Source: Syntrophaceae bacterium UBA6112
GTDB taxonomy: Bacteria > Desulfobacterota > Syntrophia > Syntrophales > UBA5619
Assembly: GCA_002423465.1 (NCBI GenBank)
Contig: DIWG01000056.1
Coordinates: 5,431-69,430 of the forward strand
DNA: 64,000 nt
Direction: 5' to 3'
Of the stretch, positions 16,377 to 24,638 are shown in pieces. The notes under the pieces were generated by a model that saw nothing but the letters and a program-made list of their open reading frames with translations, was not told the origin of the DNA and did no database searches. Position 1 is the stretch's first letter; the number at the start of each line of letters is the position of its first letter. Made by a program: the position numbers and the translations under genes.

Positions 16377-17039
16377 ATGAAAAAGCCCAGGATTTGCGCC
16401 GTCATTATTGACAAGGATGATGTTAAAGCCGCTTTGAATGTTGAGCAGTATGTTGATTTATTCGAGGTTCGCATCGATCTGATCGGAGACGGCTGGCAAG
16501 AGGTGGCAAAACAGCTTAACCAACCATGGTTGGCCACGAACAGAATGGTCAGCGAAGGTGGCAACTGGCAAGGCGATGAAGATTCCAGGGTGGTCGAACT
16601 TCTCAAAGCGATAGATCTGGGAGCGAAATTTGTCGATATCGAACTTCGGACACAGAACGTAAAGCGGATTGTTGAAACAATCAAAAAAAGTGCAACGTGC
16701 ATTGTGTCTTTTCATGACTGGGAGAAAATGCCTTCCCTTGAAAAACTGGAAGGGATAGTGCGCGAAGAATTGGAAGCGGGCGCTGACATATGCAAAGTGG
16801 CGGCTAAAGCGGAGAAGTTTGAGGACAACGCCACCATTCTGGAGCTTATCGGCAGATTTCCGGAGGCGGCATTGATTGCCCTGTCCTTTGGGCCCTTGGG
16901 CACCATAGGGCGGACCCTCAGTCCACTGATGGGTGGTTACCTGACGTATGCCGCTGCCGGGCAAGGCAAGGAATCAGCCCCTGGGCAGGTACCGGTAAGA
17001 GAATTAAGAAAGATATACGATATGTGGGTAAAGACGTAA
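16377..17039 (+). CDS. aroD: Type I 3-dehydroquinate dehydratase
   Basis: This 220-residue class I dehydroquinase forms a Schiff base and converts 3-dehydroquinate to 3-dehydroshikimate. Active-site residues are in place: Glu30 and Arg32 in FEVRIDLI, His113 in VSFHDWE, and the Schiff-base Lys140 in ADICKVAA. The C-terminal GTIGRTLSPLMGGYLTYA supplies the Arg loop. I start at 16377 (MKKPRIC) behind GAGGCAGAGG; ATG 16356 is possible. The gene is AT-richer than the upstream operon. It precedes a TRAP transporter and shares the island with a type II enzyme of the same reaction at 44721. Confidence 0.9.
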   Translation: MKKPRICAVIIDKDDVKAALNVEQYVDLFEVRIDLIGDGWQEVAKQLNQPWLATNRMVSEGGNWQGDEDSRVVELLKAIDLGAKFVDIELRTQNVKRIVETIKKSATCIVSFHDWEKMPSLEKLEGIVREELEAGADICKVAAKAEKFEDNATILELIGRFPEAALIALSFGPLGTIGRTLSPLMGGYLTYAAAGQGKESAPGQVPVRELRKIYDMWVKT

Positions 17040-17101
17040 AACCAAGGGCTCTCATCGGATTTTCATTTAACAATTCCAGGTACCAAAAGGAGGAAGGAAA
17101 A

Positions 17102-18145
17102 ATGAGAAGAAAAAGCTGGTTATCGGTAAGTGTCGCTGTTGCTTTGACCGGTTGTATTTTTTTTCTGACCCCTGCCTATGTCGCAGCTGCGCCCACGGTG
17201 ATCAAGCTTGCCCATGTTGATCCTGCGGACGTGTGGCAATCTAAGAAGGGTGCAATGACGAGGGCCTTCAAGGACATTGTGGAAGCTGAGACGGGAGGAG
17301 CCATTAAGGTCGATCTTTTCCCTGCAAGTCAACTCGGAAGTGAAAGGGAGATCCTTGAGGGAACGCAATTGGGCACCATCCAGATGTGTGCCGTCTCCGG
17401 CGTCATCGGTGGACAATTCAAGCCGGCGATGGTCCTGGATATCCCCTATCTCTTTTCATCACCGGCGGTGGCATGGAAGGTGCTCGACGGTCCGTTCGGG
17501 AAGGAACTCACCGCAGGCATTCTCGAAAAGACAGGCATGTACAACCTGGCCTATGGCGAGACCGGTTTTAGGAACTTCACTAACTTTGTTCGTCCAATTA
17601 AGGGACCCGCCGATCTTAAAGGATTGAAAATTCGAGTGATGGAGACCCCCGTTTATATGAGCCTTGTCAAATCATTAGGCGGTTCTCCCACTCCCATCGC
17701 TTGGGCTGAGACCTATTCCGCTCTCCAACAGAAAGTCGTCGATGGTTTGGAGTTGCCCGTGAGTGTGGTCATCCAGGTAAAAATGTACGAGGTTCTTAAA
17801 TATATGTGTCTCGACGCGCACACTTACAGCGCCGACTTTCTGCTGATCAACAACAAGTTCTATCAAGGTTTAAGCAAGGAGCATCGTAAAATCATCAAAG
17901 ACGCGGCTGTTGTGGCCAGCACCTGTGGGCGGGCCATCCAGCAGCTCAACTCGGCAATGGGCATTGCTACCCTGAAGGAAAAAGGGATGATCATCTATTC
18001 TCCCAATGATAAGGAGCGCGCCGAGTTCAAAAGGCTGGCCCAGGGGCCCATCGTGGAATGGATGAAAACCCAGGTCGAGCAAAAATGGATTGACAAGGTC
18101 ATGGCGGCTGTAAAGCAGGCTGAAGCGGAGCTTGCTGTGAAATAA
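17102..18145 (+). CDS. dctP: TRAP transporter substrate-binding protein (DctP family)
   Basis: This 347-residue periplasmic binding protein has an N-terminal signal peptide ending near AYVAAA, then IKLAHVDPAD, a SQLGSEREILEGTQLG segment, DIPYLF and the Arg-containing LKGLKIRVMETPVY motif that binds the substrate carboxylate in DctP proteins. AAAAGGAGGAAGG precedes the start. DctQ and DctM follow. The presumed ligand is an organic acid; the adjacent dehydroquinase gene makes quinate or shikimate-like acids candidates, but no residue fixes this. Confidence 0.92.
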   Translation: MRRKSWLSVSVAVALTGCIFFLTPAYVAAAPTVIKLAHVDPADVWQSKKGAMTRAFKDIVEAETGGAIKVDLFPASQLGSEREILEGTQLGTIQMCAVSGVIGGQFKPAMVLDIPYLFSSPAVAWKVLDGPFGKELTAGILEKTGMYNLAYGETGFRNFTNFVRPIKGPADLKGLKIRVMETPVYMSLVKSLGGSPTPIAWAETYSALQQKVVDGLELPVSVVIQVKMYEVLKYMCLDAHTYSADFLLINNKFYQGLSKEHRKIIKDAAVVASTCGRAIQQLNSAMGIATLKEKGMIIYSPNDKERAEFKRLAQGPIVEWMKTQVEQKWIDKVMAAVKQAEAELAVK

Positions 18146-18158
18146 ACGCAACGTTGCA

Positions 18159-18189
18159 ATGGGTTGTGGGGGGGGGCCCCACAACCCAT
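18159..18189 (+). terminator. Strong hairpin between dctP and dctQ (attenuator or mRNA stabiliser)
   Basis: This is a perfect 13-bp inverted repeat, ATGGGTTGTGGGG / CCCCACAACCCAT, around five G. No U-run follows, so it is more likely partial termination or 3'-end protection of the dctP message than full stop. That would give high binding protein and low permease levels. A comparable hairpin separates tctC and tctB at 42657-42687. Confidence 0.7.
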
Positions 18190-18257
18190 CATGCGGTTCA
18201 ACAGAGGAAGACGGCAACGAGGAGTAAATCGTTTCCACCCTCAGGAACAGGAACGGT

Positions 18258-18797
18258 ATGCAAATACAATTTGATGCTCTCAGACGCCTCAATACGGTTT
18301 TGCAATGGATCGACCGGATCATGTTCTGGGGCATCTTCGCTTTGACGGCGGCGATGTTCATGATGGTCTTCCTTCAGGTCATTTTCCGCTACGTGATCAA
18401 CCTGCCGTTCAGCTTCTCGGAAGAGCTGGCCCGTTATCTGATGGTCTGGATTGTCTGCATCGCCGCAGCGGGTGCCTATGGGAAGGGCATGCATATCGGG
18501 GTGAACCTTTTCACCGGTTTGCTTCCCGTTGCGGGACAAAAATGGTTGGCGCGGCTGGTCCACCTGGCGGTGGGCGGACTGATGGGCGTGATCATCTTTG
18601 AGGGCGGTCGGTTGAGCTGTCTTTTGAAAGACCAGCTTTCGCCGGCCATGGAAATCAAGATGACCTGGCCTTATCTCGCCTTGCCGGTGGGCGCGTTCCT
18701 GATCCTGCTCCAGGCGATTGTGCTTTTGATCAGGGGCTTTGCCGGAGAGGAAAAATCCCTGGACCCGCAACTGAATAAAAAAAGGTGTTCACCATGA
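18258..18797 (+). CDS. dctQ: TRAP transporter small permease (DctQ family)
   Basis: This 179-residue membrane protein has four hydrophobic segments. The family motif FSEELARYLMVWIVCIAAAGAYG lies in the second quarter, with MHIGVNLF next. It forms the small membrane subunit linking the DctP binding protein to DctM. Its stop overlaps the DctM start as ATGA. AGGAACGGT precedes the ATG. Confidence 0.9.
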   Translation: MQIQFDALRRLNTVLQWIDRIMFWGIFALTAAMFMMVFLQVIFRYVINLPFSFSEELARYLMVWIVCIAAAGAYGKGMHIGVNLFTGLLPVAGQKWLARLVHLAVGGLMGVIIFEGGRLSCLLKDQLSPAMEIKMTWPYLALPVGAFLILLQAIVLLIRGFAGEEKSLDPQLNKKRCSP

Positions 18798-20086
18798 TAT
18801 CGCTGAATTTGGCACTGGCAATCACCTTCCTGGCAACCCTGGTGTCCGGTGTTCCGGTGGCCTTCTGTCTGGCCCTCACCAGTCTGATCTTTTTGCTGCT
18901 CATGGGCAGCGTACCCTTCCATCTGATTCCCCAGAGGATGTTTACCGGCATGGATTCCTTTCCGCTGATGGCCGTACCCTTTTTCATCCTGGCCGGCGAC
19001 CTGATGAACTCCGCGGGGATTACGGAAAAGATCGTCCGGTTCTCATCGGTCCTGGTGGGGAGCATCCGCGGCGGGCTGGCCCATGTAAACATCGTGGCCA
19101 GCATGTTTTTTGCCGGTATTTCCGGATCCGCCGTCGCCGATACCGCCGCCCTGGGGTCCATTCTGATCCCGGCCATGGAGGAGGACGGCTATGACAAGAC
19201 CTTCTCCGCCGCGGTCACCGCTGCATCCTCGATCATCGGACCGATTATTCCTCCGAGCATTCCGGTGGTCATCTACGCCCTGTCGGGATCGATCTCCATC
19301 GGAGGACTGTTTCTGGCGGGGGTGCTGCCGGGGGTGTTGATCGGGCTGGGATTGATGCTGGTCTCCTACGTGATCGCCCGGAAGCACAACTACGGCCACA
19401 AGCGTCCCTGGGCAACGTTTAAAGAATTCTGGGAAAGTCTGACGGGGGCGATCATTCCCCTCATCATGCCGTTGATCATCCTGGGCGGGATCCTCGGCGG
19501 GGTTTTTACCCCGACGGAGGCCTCCTGCGTGGCGGTGGCGTACGCTGTCCTCGTCGGGATTTTCGTCCTCAGGACCATCAAAATCCGGGATCTGCCCGCC
19601 ATCGTCTACCGGTCCATGCTTATCACCTCAACGATCCTGATGGTGATAGCCTGCGCCAATATCTTCTCTTGGATACTGGGGACGCAGCAGATCCCCCAGG
19701 CGATAGGGGCGGCCCTGACCTCCTTCACCAAGAATCCCTATGTATTCCTGCTGCTGGTGAATATTTTTCTTTTCATAGTGGGGTGTTTCCTCGAGGGGAT
19801 CGCCGCGATCATCCTGATCGCCCCAATCCTGATCCCCGTAGCTGAGTCTCTCGGCATCAGCCAGCTCCACTTCGGCATGGTCGTGATCATGAACCTGATG
19901 ATCGGTCTGATCACGCCCCCATTGGGTCTCTGCCTTTTTGTCGCCTGCTCGGTGGCCAAGGTCGATTTAATAAAGCTGATCCGGGGCGTGCTTCCTTTCA
20001 TGGCGGTTGAAATCGCGGTCCTGTTTATCGTGACGTATTTTCCGTTCTTTACGCTTTATATCCCAAGCCTCTTCGGCTTCCGTTAA
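18794..20086 (+). CDS. dctM: TRAP transporter large permease (DctM family)
   Basis: This 430-residue polytopic permease has the DctM hallmarks: GVPVAFCLALTSLI, VPFFILAGDLMNSAGI, the GGLAHVNIVASMFFAGISGSAVADTAALG block, IIGPIIPPSIPVVIYA, and a second-half repeat ending LMIGLITPPLGLCLFVA. Start 18794 is used because it gives the ATGA overlap with dctQ and an AAAGGTG site; a GTG at 18785 is in frame. It catalyses Na+-coupled substrate import with DctP and DctQ. Confidence 0.92.
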   Translation: MISLNLALAITFLATLVSGVPVAFCLALTSLIFLLLMGSVPFHLIPQRMFTGMDSFPLMAVPFFILAGDLMNSAGITEKIVRFSSVLVGSIRGGLAHVNIVASMFFAGISGSAVADTAALGSILIPAMEEDGYDKTFSAAVTAASSIIGPIIPPSIPVVIYALSGSISIGGLFLAGVLPGVLIGLGLMLVSYVIARKHNYGHKRPWATFKEFWESLTGAIIPLIMPLIILGGILGGVFTPTEASCVAVAYAVLVGIFVLRTIKIRDLPAIVYRSMLITSTILMVIACANIFSWILGTQQIPQAIGAALTSFTKNPYVFLLLVNIFLFIVGCFLEGIAAIILIAPILIPVAESLGISQLHFGMVVIMNLMIGLITPPLGLCLFVACSVAKVDLIKLIRGVLPFMAVEIAVLFIVTYFPFFTLYIPSLFGFR

Positions 20087-20098
20087 GAGGAGCATGAC

Positions 20099-20182
20099 AT
20101 GGAATTGAAGGGTTTGGTCTGAAAGGAAAGTTTCCCCAATGTCGGCGGTCGGGTCGACAAGGGGAGTTGTGAATCATTCAAA
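20099..20182 (+). pseudogene. SDR remnant: start region and 3' flank only
   Basis: An AGAGGAG site is followed by ATGGAATTGAAGGGTTTGG..., matching the first seven codons of the SDR genes at 13642 and 27121 (MELKGLV against MELQNLV and MELQDLV). It then stops. At 20163-20182 lies a 20-base block identical to 27867-27886, the sequence right after the SDR stop at 27864. The body of an SDR gene has thus been deleted here, leaving its two ends. The alcohol dehydrogenase gene follows at 20206. Confidence 0.65.
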
Positions 20183-20205
20183 TCGAAAAGAGAAAGGAAT
20201 ATTTA

Positions 20206-21237
20206 ATGAAGGCGATTGTCAAAGCACGTGAAGAGGCGGGCGCCCTCGAAGTGAGGGAGCTCCCGATGCCGGAACCCGGTCCCAGCGAGGTCCTCGTGAA
20301 GATGGGGGCGGCGGGGATCTGTTACAGCGACGTGATGATCCTGAAGAATACGTACAAGGGGCGCGTGCCCGTGCCGATTCCGATGATCATGGGTCATGAA
20401 GGGGCGGGTTTCGTGGCGGGACTGGGCAAGGGGGTCGAAAATCTGAAGGTCGGGGACAAGGTCGGTCTGAACCCACTGTGGGGATGCGGCCAGTGCGACA
20501 GTTGCATCAACGGCAACCCGAACATGTGCATGAGCTGGCGTCATCTGGGCATCACCTGCGACGGAACCTTTGCCGAATACAGGGCGGTGCCGGCCTTTAC
20601 GGCCTTCAAGCTGCCCGATTCCGTTTCCATGGTCGATGCGGCGTTCATCGAACCGATTACGCTTGCGGTTAGGACCTTCGATCACATCAAGCCGCAGTTG
20701 GGGGACACGGTGGCCATCATCGGTCCGGGCTCTATCGGCCTGTTCCATCTCCAGGCCTTTAAATCGGCCGGCGCCGCCAAGGTCATCGTCATCGGCCTGG
20801 AGCAGGATGCCAAGCGGTTCGAGATCGCCAAAAAGCTGGGGGCGGACCATATTGTTAACGGCAGCAAGGAAGACGTGGTCAAAAGGGTGAAGGAACTGAC
20901 AGGTGGGCTCGGCTGCGACATCGTTGTCGAGACGGCGAACCACCCCTCGACGTCGGGCCTGGCGATCAACCTGGCGGCGGCCTACGGCCGGGTGATGCTC
21001 TTCGGGCTCTATCCCGAGGCGACGATCAGTCCCCTGAACCTCATGCGGAGCGGGCTGCAGGTCTGGGGCGATGTGGCGGTGACCCCGAAGTGGTACAAGC
21101 GGGCCGTGCGCTGGGTGGAGTACAAGAAGGTGACGGCGGAGCCGATGGTGACGCGCCGGTTTACTCTGGACCAGGCCAAAGAGGCGTTCGATGCCTTTCA
21201 CGCGGGGGATACCGCAAAGGTGTTGTTCGAGATGTAG
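20206..21237 (+). CDS. Zinc-dependent alcohol dehydrogenase (MDR superfamily), intact copy
   Basis: This 343-residue medium-chain dehydrogenase has catalytic zinc ligands in GICYSDV and GHEGAGF, four structural-zinc Cys in CGQCDSCINGNPNMC and a Rossmann motif GPGSIGLF. Relatives act on threonine, sorbitol or alicyclic alcohols. AAAGGAATATTTA precedes the ATG. The last 95 codons are duplicated as a remnant at 27886-28173. The leader shares a 20-base block with the leader of that remnant. It likely oxidises a secondary alcohol in the pathway. Confidence 0.9.
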   Translation: MKAIVKAREEAGALEVRELPMPEPGPSEVLVKMGAAGICYSDVMILKNTYKGRVPVPIPMIMGHEGAGFVAGLGKGVENLKVGDKVGLNPLWGCGQCDSCINGNPNMCMSWRHLGITCDGTFAEYRAVPAFTAFKLPDSVSMVDAAFIEPITLAVRTFDHIKPQLGDTVAIIGPGSIGLFHLQAFKSAGAAKVIVIGLEQDAKRFEIAKKLGADHIVNGSKEDVVKRVKELTGGLGCDIVVETANHPSTSGLAINLAAAYGRVMLFGLYPEATISPLNLMRSGLQVWGDVAVTPKWYKRAVRWVEYKKVTAEPMVTRRFTLDQAKEAFDAFHAGDTAKVLFEM

Positions 21238-21355
21238 GGCCAACCACTTCATTGTTCTGTTTTTTGGAGAGGGCGCCGTCGATATCTTACGGCATTGAAT
21301 TGACGATCCGCGGACGATTTTCCGTAAAGTCTGAAAAGTTCAAGATGGTGAAAAG

Positions 21356-22342
21356 ATGCATGAATTGTATCTCGAAAAACCCGGTGACTTGAAGATGAGA
21401 GAAAGTAGACCGGTGCCGGCGCCCAAAGACAATGAGGTAAAAGTCAAAGTGATCTATGGAGGGATCTGCGGCTCGGACCTTAGTATTCTGAGAGGGAAAA
21501 TCCCGCACGCGGTCTATCCTTGCCGTCCCGGTCATGAAATTTTGGGGACAGTCGTTGAGGCGGGGGAAAAATCGCGGTATTCGGTCGGAACCAAAGTAGC
21601 GTCTTTTCCCAATACCTACTGCGGCAAATGTGAATTTTGCCTACAGGGAAGAACCAATATTTGCATGAATAAGAAAGTCTTTGGGCTAACGGTCGATGGT
21701 TTGTTTGCCCAAGAGATTATTATCGATTCCGAGTTCTTGGTCCCTCTCCCTCCAGATCTTGCGGACGAGAAGGCCATATTGGTGGAGCCTTTTGCCGTCA
21801 ACGTCCATGCTTTGCAAAGAACCCCTATCCTCAGGGGAAAATCGGTGGCCGTCATCGGTTGCGGGACCGAAGGCTTGTTGGCGACCGTCCTGCTGAACCA
21901 TAGGGGTGCCGATCTGACCGTGCTGGATGTCAACCCGCTCAAAATGGAAAAAGCGCAGAGTTTGAATAAAAATATAAAAGCAATGCATCCTGCCGATGCT
22001 AAAGGTAAGGAATATGATGTGGTGGTTGAAGCCGCCGGGGTGAAGGCGTCTATCGAACAGGCGTTCCAGCTTGTGAAACCCGGGGGGGCCATGATTGCAT
22101 TAGGTGTTGCCAGCGGCGAGATCAGTTACCCGTCCCTGCGGATTACCCGCAACGAGATCACCATTTATGGAACCATCATTTACACGAAAAAAGATTTTGC
22201 GGACGCACTCACTTTCCTGCAAGATCCAACATTTAATGTTGCTCCCATCCTTTCGAGGATTGATCCCTTTACCAAATACCGGGAAGCATTTGCTGATGCT
22301 TTGACCGGTAACTTCGCAAAAATTGTTCTCGACTTTAGGTAG
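21356..22342 (+). CDS. Zinc-binding MDR dehydrogenase 2 (sorbitol/idonate-DH-like)
   Basis: This 328-residue MDR enzyme has the catalytic Cys in GGICGSDLS, GHEILG, structural zinc Cys in CGKCEFCLQGRTNIC and a nucleotide motif GCGTEGLLA. It is clearly AT-richer than the ADH before it and not its close paralogue. It resembles polyol or hydroxy-acid dehydrogenases. The frame is clean from 21356. It is placed between intact ADH and the aroC remnant, possibly an inserted segment together with the genes up to 25906. Confidence 0.88.
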   Translation: MHELYLEKPGDLKMRESRPVPAPKDNEVKVKVIYGGICGSDLSILRGKIPHAVYPCRPGHEILGTVVEAGEKSRYSVGTKVASFPNTYCGKCEFCLQGRTNICMNKKVFGLTVDGLFAQEIIIDSEFLVPLPPDLADEKAILVEPFAVNVHALQRTPILRGKSVAVIGCGTEGLLATVLLNHRGADLTVLDVNPLKMEKAQSLNKNIKAMHPADAKGKEYDVVVEAAGVKASIEQAFQLVKPGGAMIALGVASGEISYPSLRITRNEITIYGTIIYTKKDFADALTFLQDPTFNVAPILSRIDPFTKYREAFADALTGNFAKIVLDFR

Positions 22343-22395
22343 ACTTAAAAAAATAGGTAGCTGGGGATCGATTTGAAAATCTCTGTTCTGTGTTC

Positions 22396-22639
22396 CGGGG
22401 CAAAGATGAGGACTGAATAGAAAAAAGGAGGAGAACCATGCAGGGGAATACCTTTGGGCGGATTTTTCGTGTTACGGCTGCCGGTGAGTCCTACGGTACA
22501 GCCTTACAGATTATTGTTGACGGTGTTCCGCCGGGACTGCCGATTACGGATGCGGAGGTTCAGTACGCCGCGACATGGAAGGTCCCATGCTCGGGCAGGA
22601 TATATTGTCGGCGCCGGATGTGTAGGAAAGCGCTATAAA
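22396..22639 (+). pseudogene. aroC remnant with 973-bp internal deletion, plus EPSPS tail
   Basis: Positions 22396-22566 are identical to 29500-29670 (last codons of the EPSPS-like gene, spacer, and first 43 codons of aroC). Positions 22567-22639 match 30644-30716 (last aroC codons and flank) with one mismatch. The 973 bases between are missing, which shifts frame, so the resulting 66-codon frame from 22438 is not a functional enzyme. The near-perfect identity points to a very recent duplication, or an assembly artefact to be excluded. Confidence 0.9.
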
Positions 22640-22692
22640 TGGGGTAATAATTTCTCTAATGGATGTTCAAAATGAAGAATGGAGGACGGATG

Positions 22693-23139
22693 ATGGAAGG
22701 ACTTACGAAGAAAGATATCATGACGATGTTGGATGCGGCGACTGCAAAGTGTGATGAACAGGGCGTGGCCCTCAGTGCGATTGCCATTGTTGACCGCGGG
22801 GGCAATTTGGCGGGTTTTATCAGACCCGAAGGAGCAAGATTTGGTACGGTCTCTTTAGCAATCAACAAGGCGTGGACGGCGATCGCCATGATGAGGCCTT
22901 CCAGCCAGGTGATGCCTCTCGTTCAGCCAGGTGCAGTGGCTTACGGCATGAACATCACGGAATCCCGGATTTGCCCGATAGAAGGAGCGCTTCCGATCAC
23001 AAGGGACGGCAAAGAGTATCTGGGCGGCATTGGCGCCAGCGGCGGCACATCAAAAATGGATCTGGTCCTTTGCGAGGCGGCTCTGGAAGCGGCTGGATTT
23101 CAAACAAAGTTCGGTGAGTTCAGCTTCTCCAGAAAATAG
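22693..23139 (+). CDS. GlcG/HbpS-like (DUF336, heme-degrading-type) protein
   Basis: This 148-residue protein has the PF03928 fold. It shows AIAIVDRGGNLAGFIRPEGA, a SLAINKAWTAIAM helix, QPGAVAYGMN, the GALPITRDGKEYLGGIGASGG glycine-rich motif typical of GlcG/PduO-C/HbpS domains, and a C-terminal A-x-E-A-A helix. ATG 22693 has GGAGG seven bases before it. Members bind heme or cobalamin or accompany glycolate and diol pathways. Its role here is unknown; it is co-directional with the acyl-CoA dehydrogenase that follows. Confidence 0.82.
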   Translation: MEGLTKKDIMTMLDAATAKCDEQGVALSAIAIVDRGGNLAGFIRPEGARFGTVSLAINKAWTAIAMMRPSSQVMPLVQPGAVAYGMNITESRICPIEGALPITRDGKEYLGGIGASGGTSKMDLVLCEAALEAAGFQTKFGEFSFSRK

Positions 23140-23203
23140 TTCTTTGACAGATCATCGGGCTATGATCGGGGATGGATGAGTTATTTACAACATAGGAGGA
23201 GCA

Positions 23204-24535
23204 ATGCCGAGGTATCAGGAAAAATATCAGTGGTTGAATATTGAACGGAAGTTCGGACCTTGGTTGGATTCTGAAGAGTTTCAAATGGTGGAAACCATTC
23301 GAGACTACATGCAGCACCATGTCAAGCCGAGAGTTTGGGAGTTCGAAGCTGCCTTTTACGGCGGTAATATCGATTCGGCTTGGGATGCCTTGACGGAACT
23401 CAATGAGCCGTTGGTGAAAATGGGCCTCCAAAGAGCAGGCATCCCCGAGTGTTACGGCGGGCTGGGACTTTCGCTCCCTTGTCGATTGGCCATTGCCGAG
23501 GAAATGGCGCGTGTCGACATGGCCTTCACGCTCCTGTCGGGAAAAGCCGGCTGGGTCAGCGGTACGATCTTTGCCTCGCAAAACGAATTCCTCAAGAAGA
23601 TGATCGCCGAAAAGGTGTGCAGCGATGATTTTTGGGTTGGTTCCGTGTGTTTTACGGAGCCCCAGGGAGGCGTGAACTTTGAGGACATTACTTTGCAAGG
23701 ACGCACCGGCCGGGTCATCGCAAGTATGAATGGGGATGATTACGTATTAAATGGAGAAAAGGTATTTCCCGGAGCTTCGGGACCTGCTGATTTTTTTCGG
23801 AGAAAGGGACTAAAAGGGCATCTCGGTTATCTGGTGGTTGCGAATACGGAGGTGGTCCCGGAGAATCGTAATTGCAATACGATTGGTCTTTTTTATGTGC
23901 CACCGGATGCCGAAGGACTCAGTTTTTCAACTCCTTACAAGAAAATGGGCGTGACTTTGGACATCAATCGCGGAATCTATTTTGACGATGTAAGAATTCC
24001 GAAAGAATACCGAGTCGGTGGGCCAGGTTTGGATGCGGAATTGTATTATGGGACCATTCTTGCGGGCTGCATTCTCGGCGGTGCTTGTCGGCTGGTCGGC
24101 TTGGCTTCCGGCCTTTTTGACAAAGCCATAGAGAATACATCCGTTAGAGAAATTGAGGGCAGACCCCTCAGGGAGTATTCCCTGTGGGCGGCGATTATTG
24201 GTGAAATGGCGGAAAAAATCATCACTGCGAGGGCGGCCTATATGTATGCCGCTTATACAATACAACATCCTGAGATTTATGGGAAAATGTGGGACGAAGA
24301 TGGGCCGCGCAATCTGTGCAGCGGGGTCAGGGATGTGGCCGGGCAAGCCTTTCGCTGGGTGAGCGAAAGAACCATGGACCTCTGCGCCGCTTATGGATAC
24401 ACCTGCGAATCGGGTGTTGAAAAAATCATCCGAGATGCGCAGATAGCCATTATATCCCCAGGTGGGGCCCAGAGAGACAAGTTGGATATGGCCTTGCTTT
24501 ACTACCGGCGCAATTGGATCGGCAAAGCAAAGTAA
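23204..24535 (+). CDS. Acyl-CoA dehydrogenase family protein
   Basis: This 443-residue acyl-CoA dehydrogenase-fold flavoprotein has an N-terminal helical domain with MGLQRAGIPECYGGLGLSL, a middle beta domain (SVCFTEPQGGVNFEDI, DDYVLNGEKVFPGASGPADF) and a C-terminal helical domain (LAGCILGGACRLVGLASG, TMDLCAAYGYTCESGVEKIIRDAQI). It is longer than the usual 380 residues because of extra sequence in the beta domain. AGGAGGAGCA precedes the start. Whether it acts on CoA esters of ring acids or another substrate cannot be told. Confidence 0.87.
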   Translation: MPRYQEKYQWLNIERKFGPWLDSEEFQMVETIRDYMQHHVKPRVWEFEAAFYGGNIDSAWDALTELNEPLVKMGLQRAGIPECYGGLGLSLPCRLAIAEEMARVDMAFTLLSGKAGWVSGTIFASQNEFLKKMIAEKVCSDDFWVGSVCFTEPQGGVNFEDITLQGRTGRVIASMNGDDYVLNGEKVFPGASGPADFFRRKGLKGHLGYLVVANTEVVPENRNCNTIGLFYVPPDAEGLSFSTPYKKMGVTLDINRGIYFDDVRIPKEYRVGGPGLDAELYYGTILAGCILGGACRLVGLASGLFDKAIENTSVREIEGRPLREYSLWAAIIGEMAEKIITARAAYMYAAYTIQHPEIYGKMWDEDGPRNLCSGVRDVAGQAFRWVSERTMDLCAAYGYTCESGVEKIIRDAQIAIISPGGAQRDKLDMALLYYRRNWIGKAK

Positions 24536-24611
24536 TTCAAGGGGATGAAATGATTTTCCCCCGTATGGCTGTTGGACGTGCAGACATCGACGGATGATAA
24601 AAGGAGGAAAA

Positions 24612-24638
24612 ATGAAACCCAGTAGGAAGGCCGTATGA
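24612..24638 (+). other. Eight-codon leader frame overlapping the EPSPS-like start
   Basis: A strong AAGGAGG site drives ATG 24612, which encodes MKPSRKAV and ends at a TGA overlapping the ATG of the EPSPS-like gene at 24635 (ATGA). The paralogue at 28241 has an eight-residue N-terminal extension at this same place. The leader is therefore probably the ancestral start cut off by a one-base frameshift, with translation now passing on by coupling. Confidence 0.5.

Noticed and set aside
22438..22638. 66-codon frame as a small new gene
   Set aside because: It is the 5' end of aroC joined out of frame to its 3' end; the second half is a frameshifted reading.
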